Origin: Cunninghamia lanceolata
Lineage: Eukaryota; Streptophyta; Pinopsida; Cupressales; Cupressaceae
Length of the DNA: 64,000 bases
Assembly (NCBI GenBank): GCA_027924645.1
Contig: BSBN01001750.1
Coordinates: 1,476,627-1,540,626 of the forward strand
Direction: 5' to 3'
The position numbers and the translations under genes are program-made. Positions 13,575-25,545 of this stretch are shown piece after piece. The notes beneath the pieces were generated by a model. That model saw nothing but the letters and a program-made list of their open reading frames with translations, had not been told where the DNA came from and made no database searches. Every line of letters starts with the position of its first letter. Within the stretch, counting starts at the first letter, position 1.

Positions 13575-14364
13575 GTTACATATTTTACAATCTTTGTATT
13601 GAATCACTATTTTTCTCTACTACTATAAATGTTCTTCTTAGGAAACTTAATCGCAGTTATAGTTTGCTCTTGCCACATTTAGTGGTGTGAATGTAAGCTC
13701 TAATTTGGATGAGTGTGACAACTCTTAACTCATTTCCAATTCTTGTAAATGATCATTTCAGTATTGCATAAGCAAGAACATGGTGTGGTGTTGGATTATT
13801 AAATATTCTTAGTGATTTGGTATTGATTTTCATGCATTTGAATCTTCAAATAGGAAGTCATATATTCCTTTGTAGTTGTGTTCCTTTGTTGAATGTGAGA
13901 CTCTGTAGCCTAATGGATAGGCACCGGTCTGAGTAGCTTGTGATTACCCAAACCATTAAAAATAAACCATCATATCTATCTTTAGACATAGTAGTAGTTT
14001 TTATGTGTCCTTATTCTATAGGATTGCCTTTATCAACTATATAGGGGTTTTATAACAACTAGTTGTTCTTAGTTTAGTGACAAATTTGGGGCTAAGAAAG
14101 TGATTTAGGTTTGGTTGTTCAAACATTTTTAGTTGTTCATCTAGTTTTGAAGTCAATACCTGCTTAGGTATATCTCTTGGAATATCCCTCCAGAGTTTTA
14201 GATGAGCTCAAAGTGTAGAGGAGTCTACCCACTCCTTTTAGTTGGCCAAAATCACCCTGAACTTGTTGACAAACCTGTTTCAAATCACCCTGATGACATG
14301 CCTGGCCTAGGTGATTTAGTAATGTTTCAGAGTTTTAGGTTGCAGGTGTTTTTGGGAGCCAACA
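13575..14364 (+). repeat. Element B (Tat-type gypsy), distal part of 5' LTR
   Basis: The segment matches 63003-63791 closely over its full length, including the words 'ttgccacatttagtggtgtgaa' (cut here to a short cue) and 'caccggtct'. It ends in CCAACA directly before a tRNA-Asp-type PBS, so it is the 3' part of the 5' LTR. The proximal part was separated by the insertion of A and lies outside the window. Confidence 0.85.
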
Positions 14365-14367
14365 TTT

Positions 14368-14387
14368 TAGCATCGTTGTCAGGGATC
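14368..14387 (+). other. Element B primer binding site, tRNA-Asp type
   Basis: The 20-mer lies three bases after the LTR end and equals the well-known plant gypsy tRNA-Asp PBS (TGGCGCCGTTGCCGGGGATC) except for five positions. All five differences are C-to-T or G-to-A transitions, the pattern left by decay of methylated cytosine. Confidence 0.8.
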
Positions 14388-14600
14388 CACTGAATCAATT
14401 CAGTTTTGGTCACTATGATATTGAAGTACAATGTTTTTTTAAATATTTCTTCCCAATAGGGGAAGTGGTGACTCTATTTTACAACCCAAAAGTCAATTGC
14501 AGTATGAAAAGAGATTTACAATGCACATAGGGAGGAACCAGGAGTAGTCTGGATGCGAGGAATCCTCTAACAATGTAGAAAATAGGAGTAGATGGAGGAC

Positions 14601-15402
14601 ATGACTATCATCCCGTGGTGTGCCTCCATTGATTACCTAAGACCCAGTAGGTACCTCTAGCATAAGTGATGTATTTGTTGACCTCAGAGGCCAATATCAA
14701 TATACTTATGAAGATTCTAGAGATAACATGTTAAGGAAAAGAAGAAGAAGAAATAGGAATGAATATGATGTTATAAGAAATGAGAATGTTATTAGCAGAG
14801 GAGGTAGAGACAGATCTCATGGACCACATGTGAGAACATTTGGGATGCCCAATGATAATCAAGAGACATATCAAAATGTTGGGTATCCTACTTCTCCCAT
14901 AGGATCACTTAGAAGTCAACATGACAACATTCCAAATGAGGGAAATCAACAGCAACAACCTAGTGATAAGGAAAGAGAAAGAAAAATCCAAGATGAGCTC
15001 GACTTGCTTGTTCACCTCAGAAATAGACAAAGAGAGGTGCAGACCTTGCTTGATCAGCAACAAGCTCAGCTTGACCAACAAGCCCAACAAAGCCAAAATG
15101 TACAGCGACAGGGCCATAATCAACAATATAACCAACAGAATGATCAAAGACAACAACAATAACAACAACAAATGGGACAACAGGGTGTAAATAATGCCCA
15201 TGCTTAGAATATTCACAATCAACCACCACATAGTCAAGTGAATCAACAACATGGTAACGTTCAGAATGTTAGGCATACACAACAGAGACAAGCACAGAGA
15301 TTTCCTCCATAGAAACAACCATTGGGAGCTGAAAGGTATAAACAACCTAATTTCTTTGGCATACCTCACTTTCCTAATCCAATTCCAAATGAATATTAGG
15401 GG
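14601..15402 (+). pseudogene. Element B gag, N-terminal part (broken)
   Basis: A frame from about 14641, with a long open part at 14728-15162, encodes a basic N-terminus (Lys/Arg run), then a Gln/Asn-rich stretch with DQQQAQ-like repeats. It continues to about 15400 in shifted frames. This composition is typical of the N-terminal half of Tat/Athila Gag. The reading resumes with a classical retrotransposon Gag domain at 30460, on the far side of element 2. The exact start codon is not certain because frames are shifted near the 5' end. Several TAG codons interrupt it. Confidence 0.6.
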
Positions 15403-15407
15403 GAAGA

Positions 15408-15518
15408 TTATAGAAACTTGTTGGTGTTGTCATTGATGTCAACTCCCAGTAGATGGTTCACTTGGTTTCGAAGTCCTTTTGAGAAAATTTGATAAAAAGA
15501 TGTGCAGTATGACAGAGG
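15408..15518 (+). repeat. Element 2, 5' LTR, first part
   Basis: Matches the first 111 bp of the 3' LTR at 28954. The TG terminus has decayed to TT. It is cut off at 15518 by element 1, whose TSD AGAGG is 15514-15518. Confidence 0.9.
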
Positions 15519-16647
15519 TGTTGGAAACAAGGCAGATAACTGAGAGGGGGGGGTGAATCAGTTATAAAAATATCTTAACTTTCTTTTCTCCTTTAGCAAT
15601 TAGTGCAGCATCAAAACAAATAGGCATACATAATCATGAGAGAAGAAATAAAATCAACACACATAACACAAGGATTTTTACGTGGAAAATCCTGTTAAAG
15701 GAAAAACCACGGGGTGACTAACCCAAGATTGTATTCTCTATTAAAAGAATAAGAAGTACAAAATGGCACTTGCCAATTAGGGCTCACTGCCTGAGCACAC
15801 TGCTCACAAGAGGCACACTACCTACAAGAGACTCACTATCTACAAAGTTTATAGAAGGTAACCAGGTGTTTGAACTGATGAGAGGCATCCACAAATACTA
15901 AAGTTTAGTTCCATTTAGGCTCAGTATACTGATTTAATGCACTTCATTCTTCATCTGCTCTAGTGCTGCTGCTCTGTTACATACTGGACTTATATTGCTG
16001 CTTCCACACTTTTCTCTGCCTGTCTTCGCACCTTATTCCATCAAATCTATATTCACACACACCTTCATACTGGAAGCCATCAGATATATATATTTGCACC
16101 AAAGATTTCAACAACTTACTAGTCAGCAACTGGAATACTAAAGATATCTACAACTTACTGATCTGTCGACTGAATCCATGCTTGAAATGTGATGCGTATC
16201 AAAATCATAGACATTGAAGTCATCAATCATGTCAGCCAATATTGTATGATCCCTCAAATAGCTTGATCAACATCAATTACTCATCTGGATTGAAGTCTAA
16301 TACTCTGCTGGTTAGTTCTTCCTTAGTTTGCTTTGCCTGTCTAGAACCCAACACTCAGATGCTCATATCTTTTCCATGTTTTCTCACCAGAGGCTCAATC
16401 TTTGGAATATAGTAGTCATGATACTCCTCTTGACTTGTCCAAGTCTGCAACTTGCTGAGTTACCCCATCTGAGAGATCTGGACCCAATTGTCAGACCTTA
16501 CTACATGCTCTGTTCTTGCTCACCGGACCAAAACAATCTTCAATCTGTCATCCGGTATAGACGTTCTATGTGCTGTGAATGTGTGGGATTGACTTTGTTG
16601 CCATCAATGATAACAATCATGAAGCCACACAGTGTCTCTTGCCAACA
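15519..16647 (-). repeat. Element 1, 3' LTR
   Basis: TGTTGG...CCAACA termini. It contains the conserved hairpin with G-run loop (15537-15565), a TATA-like run near 16085-16096 on the minus strand, and the U3-start words shared with all LTRs of this family. Internal ORFs on the plus strand (for example 16328-16684) are antisense to the LTR and are not genes. Confidence 0.95.
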
Positions 16648-16661
16648 ATCTCCCCCTTTGG
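16648..16661 (-). other. Element 1 polypurine tract
   Basis: On the minus strand CCAAAGGGGGAGAT abuts the TG of the 3' LTR. This is the usual plus-strand primer site for reverse transcription. Confidence 0.85.
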
Positions 16662-16891
16662 CATTGATGGCAACACTTAGTTAAAAATGACTAAGTGTCG
16701 TAGCAAACTCCACCTTGGCTGATGCTCTATCTTATGTACTATTTTACTGGAGCTCCCCCTTAGCTAGATTCCACATTTTTCACTACTCCTCACTCTCCCT
16801 TTGACATCAATGGCAAAGGGTAGAATTCACAAACCAAAATTTGCAAAAATCAATCTATACATAGCCGCATAAGTATATATACATGTTATAC

Positions 16892-19800
16892 TTACATATA
16901 CTTAAGTATATCTGCAAAAGCATTCTTCAACTGTACAAATTCTATTGCCCAACTCTGCTTCATCCTGTCCAAAATTGAGATGTGACCACTCAACAGAAAT
17001 GCATAAGCTTTTGCCCTTCTTAAGTCTTCCGGATCACTGGTCCGGGCTGTGGTCTGAGCATCAGTTAAGGCCTCATGCATTGCCTCTAACTTAGGGATAA
17101 TTATCCCTCTAAGTTCACTCATCCTACTTATTATATTCTTCTTCTCCTTTTCAAGCCTCTTTATTTCATTTATAATGGTAATAGCCTGGCACTCTTGATT
17201 CATTATGGATGTGGTGAGGGGATCAAAATTCTGAGATAAACTTGACAATTTACCTTCTTGTTCTTTCACCTTCTTTTCAATATCCTCTGTCACTTTAGAC
17301 TAGGATAGACAAATTTTGTACATTTCTCCACCATCTTTAAGAGAATTTTCTAGGCTCTTTATCCCAATATCCAGGGTCCTATCATTAGCTATGAGTCCCT
17401 ATACTTCAGTGAATCTCTTTCCCAAAAATTCTTTCCGAACCTTTTCTTCTGCCGATTTCTCTAAAGAATCAAAATGAGTGTTGATAGAGTTTACCAGAGA
17501 TTTTAGGTTACCTGATGGAGAGGCTGAAGGATCCCTTTGGAAGGATGGCATGATCTTCTCTAGTATCCTAGATGCAATCACTATCAGCTCACAGTCTTCC
17601 ATGTGAGACTTCAGAAACTTTTCTTTTGCTTTAGCTTCGGCAAAAGATGCTATCTTCATTGTTTGGACCGGAGAGAGGGAATCAAAATTTAGTGGTCCTT
17701 GGAATAGTTCTGGTTCATCTATCTCCATCATCTCTTTGGTCAAGAAATTCTTCACTGCCTCTACAGTGTCTCTTGCCGGAGACTGAGTCTTCTTTTCTTT
17801 TGGAATCTCCACACTGTCATTAGAGATCTTCTCTATTTGTTCTTCTTCTCTTCCCTTTACCTCGTCTTCTTCACTCACTTTCTCCTCTTTTCTTCCTTCT
17901 CCTTCAATTCCTGAGTCTGGAATGTCTGCAGTGGGATCCGGAGGAGAGATGTTAATTTCTTCAAGAACTTCCTCTTCTGGAATAGAGGAACCTAAGTCCT
18001 TAGACTTCTCCTCATCCATCTCTTTTGTCCCTTCTACATTTTTCTCAGTAGATTCTTCTTTTGATGCAGTTAATGCTTCGACATCCATGATAGAAGGTTC
18101 TTCATCTATTTCCTCTATGATAGGAAGATTGAATCTTTTGAAGGCATTCTGGAGGATGTCTTTTGTTTCTCTTGCTACCTGATCAGTCTCTCCAAGCATT
18201 AGTTTGTTCATTCTTGCTTTGCTCTGGAATTCATCCTTGCAGTCCTTAAAGATCATGTTCATTTGCTTTGGAGTAATGGAAGGATAGAGCTAAATTGCAA
18301 TCCGTTCTCAGATCTCTAAGTCCTTTGCCTTAGCATTCTCTTTTCTAAGTTCAAGCACCTTCTCTAGACTCTTGGGAATTATTGAAATGATTTCAACAAA
18401 TGCTTTATTATAAATATTCAGGTACCTGATTGTAGCTTCTTCCAAGATCCTTTTGTCAGTATCACTATAATCATCATAAAATTCTATTACTGGTTGCAGA
18501 TTTCCATCCACAGTGACTGCCTTGATGATATCATCAATAGAAAGAGTGGGCTTTTCAACAAATTCTTTTGCCTCTTCTTCTTTGTTTTTGCCAACAGAGG
18601 ATTCCCCAGATGTTTTCTTCTTCTTCTTCATTTTCTTAACTTCCTCATCAGTCTCTGTTTCTTCATCATCCTTTTGGCTTATGTAGGACCTTGTGGCCTT
18701 TGTTTTTGTTCTCTTTTCTCCCTTTCTGGATGTCTTGGCTTCTGGTTTTGAGGCTCTTGAGATCTTAGAGGTGGCAGATGTAGCTCTTGGAGGATCTAGT
18801 ATGGGAGAAGGCTTGTACCAGAATACTTCCTTTTTCTGCTTCATATTTCTCTTTCTTAGCTCTTTCTATTTTATCTCTGTTTGCATCAACTGCCTCTTTT
18901 GATATGCCATATCTTTTGGCAATTTCCTCTACTTCCCTTCTAACTTTCCTTTTTATCTCTGGTTGTCTTATCTCAACATGTAGCTTTACACTTAATTCTT
19001 GAAAGGTTCCAAACCTTTCTACCTCAGGGTCCTTTGGCTGGCTCAACAGGTGTTAAATGTGTAGCTCCAAAATTTTGTCATCTACTTCGTAACCCATTGG
19101 CATTATCCACACTGTTCTGGGCTCAACTGCCTCCATTAGGCATTGATTAGTGTCAACCATGAAGCACACTATATCTTTGTATTTTTCAACTATGGATTGA
19201 GGAATTCTTTCTCTGGTCTGCATCATATTTTGGAAGTTTTTAAAGTACCCCCAGAGTGCTGTGCTTTGAGCCTTAGCATCACCCAGTCCATACATATAGT
19301 CTCTAATTTGTATAGCAACTGGTCTGTCGTTTTGCCATACCCAACCACTTGATCCGGGCAGCTCATTCATGTAGTAGAAGAATAGAAATAGTATTAGACA
19401 CCCATACTTGAATGAGTTCTTCTTGTCCTTCTTGATCTTCTGCAAGTTTTCTAACAGTTGGTTCAGGAGAAGGTCACATAGATCATAGTCTACATTTTCC
19501 CTTAGCATCTGATACGCTGTATATATTGCAGTCCCAGACACAGAATTCTCCCTGTTGGAATGATAGATTTTATAACCAATTATCATAGAGGCAAATTTGA
19601 TATCTGGATTTGTGATGTCTTCTATTGTCATTGTTCTTTTGTCAAACTTAGATCTGGTAGCTTCACTTACTGTCTGGTTCTTGACAGATTTGAGTGCAAG
19701 CAACCCACCGGATGAGTACAGTCCAGTTATTGCCCTAATGGCATCCTTTGTTATCTTGAAGGGCTTCATCAACCACATGAAATTATCATGTATTCTGCTA

Positions 19801-20123
19801 AGAACATACCAGACCCATTCATCTTCTGCAAAATAGAGAAAGTGGATGCAATGTCCAAAGTGCTTATCTCAGAGGGCCTTGTATTGAGGTTTGAGTTCAA
19901 AACTTTCATCTATTAGTTGTTTATGGTAGATGTCCATCAACTTAGATTCTCCAAATTCCTCAATATTGGTGTGGATGTAAACCCTAACATCTTCTACGTG
20001 CAAAACCCCATGTGGAATGCTAGAAAAAACACCTAAGGGATAAACTTCTAGGGATTTGTAGGGGTGTTTCTTGAACTTTGGGCACGACCTATCAGTGATC
20101 TTAACAACCATTGGAGTAGCCAT
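16892..20123 (-). pseudogene. Element 1 long ORF (homologue of the 1044-aa ORF of element 5), broken
   Basis: Reading the minus strand from ATG at 20123, fragments align in order with the intact 1044-aa protein at 44798-47932. The fragments are 19869-20123 (N-terminus, MATP start), 19053-19778, 18765-19046, 18308-18844, 17399-18262 and 16892-17293. The last ends in the same FADIL-YM C-terminus. Breaks are stop codons (for example near 19869, 19050, 18300 and 17300) and small frame shifts. The copy keeps the acidic linker and the coiled-coil C-terminal third. It has only one copy of the linker unit that is doubled in element 5. Many differences from element 5 are conservative, which suggests the protein was under constraint before insertion. 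The function is unknown. Confidence 0.85.
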
Positions 20124-20760
20124 TTTTGCACAAGATTCAGAGAGAGATATTCAAAATGGAAGTACCTTTTTACGCTTCAGGATTCAAGAAAAAGAGCTGA
20201 AACAAATCGTTGGTTGAATTGGATTCTGCGGTTGATCTTTGAGAAAGTTATAAAAACTTGATGCAGAGCTCTTCTTTTCTTCTTCTCGAATGCAAATGTG
20301 CAAATGATGAGTAAAATAACCCTTTTATCTCTGCACAAACCCTAATTTCCTTTTGCAATAAATGCACAACTTAAGTCATCTGGTTGCCTTGTTCTGAGAG
20401 AGATCTTTCTAAATCACTGAGATGCACTTAGAATCATTTTTAGTGAAAATTGACAATGTATCTTCTTTCCTCTAATCATGTCATGAATCCGTAGATCAAG
20501 ATATCTCAACTTTGAATCACACCGGATCTGTTTATGAAAATCCTGCTTTTACCAGATGGCGTCAGACCGGATCAAACTTGGATGATTAAAATCTTACAAA
20601 ACTCCATGCAGATCATTCATATTTTCACCGAGGGTTATTTAGATAACTTTCTGAGAACCCTTTAATCCACAATATTTCATGTGCCAAATTTAGACACCAA
20701 TTGACTGGCTGGGGGAATTTATTTTTCTTTGTGACTTCCCCTAAGCCAAAACTCATTTGT
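20124..20760 (-). other. Element 1 spacer between the two ORFs
   Basis: A non-coding 0.64-kb spacer corresponding to 47933-48585 of element 5. It begins after the Gag-like ORF with a GGGGGAA/GGGGAAG-type purine run on the minus strand (near 20710 and 20735). I see no further ORF. How the second ORF is translated is not visible. Confidence 0.6.
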
Positions 20761-21942
20761 TCAGTTTCTGGAAGGAATATCAACACCAGATTCCGGTGCG
20801 GATCCATTCCCATCATTTTCTATATTCTTCTTCACCCAAATCTTGCTCATCTCCCTTTGAATTTCATCTGCATTTACTTTTCCTTTTCCCTTGTCTTGAT
20901 TTTGATTATGATGCACCGAACCCTTTTTATCCTGATTTTTACTTCTGCAAAATTTGGCAATATGACCGTATCTATTGCAATTGTAACAAACAACATTTCT
21001 TTGCATATTTGACTGATATCCTCTTGATTTGCATTGATTAGCCATATGTCCCATTCTATTGCATGCAAAGCATCTACCATTGAATGAATTGTTTATTTAC
21101 ATATTTCTGCATTCATGAGATTTGTGACCATACCTTTTGTAGTTGAAACACTATCCAGAGAAGGATGGATTAGTCTGATTCATTCTTCTTCTGCACTGAG
21201 TTGATTTATGACCAAAGTTGTTGCAATTGTAGCAGTATCCATTGAAGGATGGATATCTTTGAGCATTTGTTTGCCTTACTGGAGGTCTTCTAGGCCTCTT
21301 TCTTTGATTTCTTGATCCAGAGTTCTTCTGACCGGATCCAGAGCTTTCACCTTTCCCATATCCCAAGCCACGCTTGTCATCTATCCTCTTTTGGCTTTCA
21401 AGAAGAACTTCAAGTTGAGCTGAGCTTATCTTGAATTTTTCTTTGTATTCATTTGCTATTTGAAGATCTTGTTTAAGAGTGTCTATCTGATTCTCAAGTT
21501 GTTCTTCATTATCTCTAGCTTCTTCAAGATTAGATTCAAGATGTCTGATTATTTTGTCTATTTTGTGGCAGTCCTCTATTTTCTCCTTGAGAGATTGTTT
21601 TAGATTATCTCCAATTTTCCTTTTCTCTTCAATTTCTTGGGTGAATCTCATAACCCCTAATTCCATCTCATGCCTTACTATAATGACCTCTTTTGATAGC
21701 TTCTCACATAGCTTGTTTTTCTCATCAAGATCTTCATTAGTATCATTGGCTTCACTCTGAAATGCTAATTTTTGAAGTAGTTCCTTTCTCTTTTTCACAG
21801 AGATACTCAATTTTTCTTTTAGCTCATTTATGAAATCATTAGCTTGTTTGAGACTTTCTCTCAAGTTATTGACTTCAGAGTGAGATTGCTCAAGATCATC
21901 TAAGGCAGACTGAAGTTGTTCCTTCATACCATACATATCCAT
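20761..21942 (-). pseudogene. Element 1 Gag-like coiled-coil/zinc-knuckle ORF, broken
   Basis: Homologue of the 392-aa ORF at 48586-49764. The first part (21151-21942, 263 codons) has the long coiled coil and one CCHC knuckle. The remainder, with further knuckles and the 'KIWVKK' tail, is at 20761-21054. In between, around 21070-21150, stop codons and a lost cysteine break the second and third knuckles. The start at 21942 matches the start of the intact copy. It was probably a nucleocapsid-type RNA-binding protein of the element particle. Confidence 0.85.
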
Positions 21943-21989
21943 TGAGATTCCTAGATCTTCCTCAAGCTGTTAGGCTCTGTTTAGACGAA

Positions 21990-22007
21990 CTTAGACCTGA
22001 TACCAAT
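21990..22007 (-). other. Element 1 primer binding site (tRNA-iMet type)
   Basis: The minus strand reads ATTGGTATCAGGTCTAAG directly after the 5' LTR. The first ten bases match the initiator tRNA-Met PBS and the rest has drifted. Confidence 0.85.
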
Positions 22008-23136
22008 TATTGGAAACAAGGCAGATAACTGAGAGGGGGGGTGAATCAGTTATAAAAATATCTTAACTTTCTTCTCTCCTTTAACAATTAGTGCAACATC
22101 AAAACAAATAGGCATACATAATCATGAGAGCAGAAATAAAATCAACACACATAACACAAGGATTTTTACGTGGAAAACCCTGTTAAGTGAAAAACCACAG
22201 GGTGACTAACCCAAGATTGTATTCTCTGTTAAAAGAATAAGAAGTATAAAATGGCACTTGCCAAATTAGGGCTCACTGCCTGAGCACACTGCTCACAAGA
22301 GGCACACTGCCTACAAGAGACTCATTGTCTATAAAGTTTATAGAAGGTAACCAAGTGTTTGAATTGATGAGAGGCATCCACAAATGTTGAAGTTTAGTTT
22401 CAATTAGGCTCAGTATGCTGATTTAATGCACTGCATTCTTCCTCTGCTCTAGTGCTGCTGCTCTGTTACATACCAGACTTATATTACTGCTTCCACACTT
22501 TTCTCTGCCTGTCTTCGCACCTTATTCCATCACATCTATATTCACACACACCTTCATACTGGAATCCATCAGATATATATATCCGCACCAAAGATTTCAA
22601 CAACTTTCTAGTTGGCAACCAGAATACTAAAGATATCGATAACTTACTGATCTGTCGGCTGAATCCATGCTTGATATGTGATGCGTATCAAAATCATAGA
22701 CATTGAAGTCATCAATCATGTCAGCCAATAGTGTATGATCCCTCAAATAGCTTGATTAACATCAATTACGCATCCAGATTGAAGTCTGATACTCTACCGG
22801 TTAGTTCTTCCTTAGTCTGCTCTGCCTGTCTGGAACCCAACACTCAGATGCTCATATCTTTTCCATGTTTTCTCACTGGAGGCTCAATCTCTGGAATATA
22901 GTAGTCATGATACTCCTCTTTACTTGTCCAAGTCTGCAACTTGCTGAGTTACACCATCTGAGAGATCTGGAGCTGATTGTCAGACCTTGCTGCATGCTCT
23001 ATTCTTGCTCACCGGACCAAAACAATCTTCAATCTGTCATCCAGTATAGACATACTATGTGCTGCGGATGTGTGGGATAGACTTTGTTGCCATCAATGAC
23101 AACAATCATGAAGCCACACAGTGTCTCTTTCCAACA
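22008..23136 (-). repeat. Element 1, 5' LTR
   Basis: 1129 bp, same length as the 3' LTR and clearly diverged from it by point changes, so the insertion is not recent. The minus-strand CA terminus has decayed to TA (22008-22009 read TA on the plus strand). Confidence 0.95.
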
Positions 23137-23141
23137 AGAGG

Positions 23142-24428
23142 TAGCATCAGTATTATGCTCCACATTCTTCCTAATTGAAGATATGCTTATGCGGTTTGGA
23201 AGTGTTGATCAGAGGTGTTCAGAGGTATTATATCCCGAGTTTCAGGTTTTGGATTGTGTGGAAGTAGAAGATGTGTTTGATAGAATATTTGACTGTGAAG
23301 GAGGGTGTTTGGGAGAAATGAGAATGCTCCGCATTTCTCCGCATTAAGCTTTCCTATCTTGTGGATCTAGGAGAATGCTTATATTATCTATATCCATCTT
23401 CCTTTGAAGTTTCCAATGTTTGGATGCTTCACAAGTTGAGTTCTTGCATTGGTGATCAGTAACAGTTTGTCCTGATGTGCATAATGAAGACATTCTTTGA
23501 TTCAAATGGTTGTAGTAGTGTTGTAGAAGTTTATTATGATTATGAGTATTCTAGGAAGGTGTGTGAATGTTTTGGAGTGTCTCTCTCTAGTCCGCATGAT
23601 GTTCTTGGTCTTGGAGAAGCATGAATATGGCCATTAGCTTAGGTTTGGCCGACATGGCTTACTAGCGCCAGTTGCGGAGGTACCTCGTGGATTGTGGATG
23701 TGATAAATTGCTTGATGATGCAAATTTGAGTCCTTGTTATCCCTTGACATGGTCCACTTTCACTTCTTTCCACCACGGAAGTGTTTAGTGCTGACCTATG
23801 TAATGTTGCATTTGTGTAATGCACACGCTTCATTAGGACCGACCTAATTGAGATAGGTCTTGGTTATAGATGGAACAAATGCAAGATGAAGTTGAATGGA
23901 GCAAGGTAGAGAAGAATATGCAAATTTGAATCAAGTGTATCAAAGTTGTGTGCGAACTTAAATGTTTATGACTCTGGAATGCAGTGAGTAGAAGGTGTTT
24001 ACATTTTAGTGTGCCAGAAGTTACTGGAGGCAGTGAGCCAAAGGTTGTGGATGGCAAAGAGTATCAGCAGTGGATCTCTCCTATTGCTTTGAGATAGTGA
24101 ATCTCTCTATAATAGTGAGCCCTTTTTTTTGAGCAGTGAGCCTTTCTCTAGCAGTGAGCCTTTCTTCTGGGCAGTGAGACCTTGGAAGTGAGCCTACTAA
24201 TTTTTGGTGTTGTTATTCATATATATTGTGAGCTAATCCTCACCATGGTTTTTCCCTTATTGGGTTTTCCACGTAAACCTGGTGCTCTTATGTGTTTGGA
24301 TGTGTTTTCATTGATACTTCATATGTTTACATTCTGCTAATGTATTATAAGTGGTTGATGTTTTGAGGGTTTAAAGTTTTAACATACAACTGATTCACCC
24401 CTTATCAGTTGTCCTGTGCATTCCAATA
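23142..24428 (+). repeat. Element 2, 5' LTR, second part
   Basis: Continues the LTR interrupted at 15518 and matches 29065-30357. It contains the 'ggttttccacgtaaa' R/U5 word near 24265 and the terminal hairpin ACAACTGA...TCAGTTGT near 24385-24412. It ends CCAATA just before the PBS. Confidence 0.92.
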
Positions 24429-24446
24429 ATTGGTATTAGAGACAAG
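24429..24446 (+). other. Element 2 primer binding site (tRNA-iMet)
   Basis: ATTGGTATTAGAGACAAG differs from the canonical ATTGGTATCAGAGC by C-to-T and nearby changes. Confidence 0.88.
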
Positions 24447-24483
24447 ATCCCTAAAGAAGCTTAACCATTTGGGGTAAATCTGG

Positions 24484-25545
24484 ATGGCACACATGAAAGG
24501 TATGGAGGTCCTAGTGTTTGATGGAACAAATTATGCTTTTTGGAAAACCAGGATGGAAAGCTTTCTTGTCTCACTAGGATATGGCGTATGGAATATAGTT
24601 GACAAAAATTATACTATACCTAAAGATGGTCCAAAGGATGAAGATGAGATTAAATAATATGAGAACAATGGCAAGGCAAGGAGTGCTCTTTTGAATAGTC
24701 TCTCTGATTCTAAATTAGTGAAGGTAATGAGTTACAAAACTGCTCATGAGATATGGAAGAAGCTAGAAAGCACCTATGAAGCAAATGACAAGGTCAAGTA
24801 AGCAAAGTTGCAAATTCTAAAGTCCAAATTTTAAGCCCTAAGGATGTCAGAGGATGAAAATATTGCAAGCTACATGCAGAGAGTGGATGAAATTGTCAAT
24901 TGCATCAATGGTCTTGGTGGACAGCTGGAGGAGAAAGAAGTGGTAAAAAAGGTACTAAGAACTCTTCCTAAATCTTATAGTGCTAAAGTTTCTACTATTG
25001 AAGAGACTCAAGATCTGGATAATTATGCTCGGGATAAAATGTTTGGTACTCTAACTACTTTTGATATAAGAGAATTTGGTCAAGATGATGCAAGAAAAGA
25101 AACTACTTTTAAGGCTAGCAAGACAGAAAAGAATGTTGAATCTGATTCTGATGACTTTGATGAAGTGGAAGCAAATTTTGTGAGTAGGTTGAAAAAGGGC
25201 TCAAGAAAATATAGAGGTGAGTTACCTTTCAAATGTTTCAACTGTGGAAAGATAGGTCATTATGCTTCTAAATGCCCAATCAAAATCTCTAATGACAAAT
25301 ACAAGGAGAGCAAAGGTAAATCACTCAAGAAAAGTTATTATGGTAAATAAGATGACAACATATCTGATGATGAGTCTGACTATCCGAATGATGATGGTAA
25401 TGCATGCTTGTTTATGGCTTTGAATGTTGGAACAGATTATACTAATCCTAGAAGGTGTATGAAGGATATTGGTCTGGAGACAGGGCACCAGATTGAAGGA
25501 GCATTGGTTACTACTTTTCATGCAAGAGAGGAGGAAGATCTCTAG
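24484..25545 (+). pseudogene. Element 2 copia Gag (UBN2-type with one CCHC knuckle), broken
   Basis: The frame starts at ATG 24484, 38 bases after the PBS, and has the typical copia Gag N-terminus (FDGTNYAFWK near codon 14). The helical capsid-like part follows, then a CCHC knuckle (CFNCGKIGHYASKC) near 25230-25275 and a Lys-rich tail. In-frame stops occur near 24655, 24799, 24832 and 25348. The longest open part is 24844-25350. It would have formed the particle shell and bound RNA. Most stops can be derived from CAA, CAG or TGG by C-to-T or G-to-A change. Confidence 0.85.

Larger units (their letters stand above)
15519..23136 (-). mobile_element. Element 1: non-autonomous copia-type element with two decayed ORFs
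   Basis: Perfect TSDs AGAGG lie at 15514-15518 and 23137-23141. The two LTRs are exactly equal in length (1129 bp: 15519-16647 and 22008-23136). The PBS next to the right LTR and the PPT next to the left LTR show minus-strand orientation. The internal 5.3 kb holds only a Gag-like ORF and the unknown long ORF, both broken. No protease, integrase, RT or RNase H is present. It is an older relative of element 5 and sits in the 5' LTR of element 2. Confidence 0.95.

Noticed and set aside
14905..15369. Minus-strand 154-aa Leu-rich ORF
   Set aside because: Shadow of the Gln/Asn-rich gag of B on the plus strand (CAA/CAG gives TTG/CTG on the other strand).
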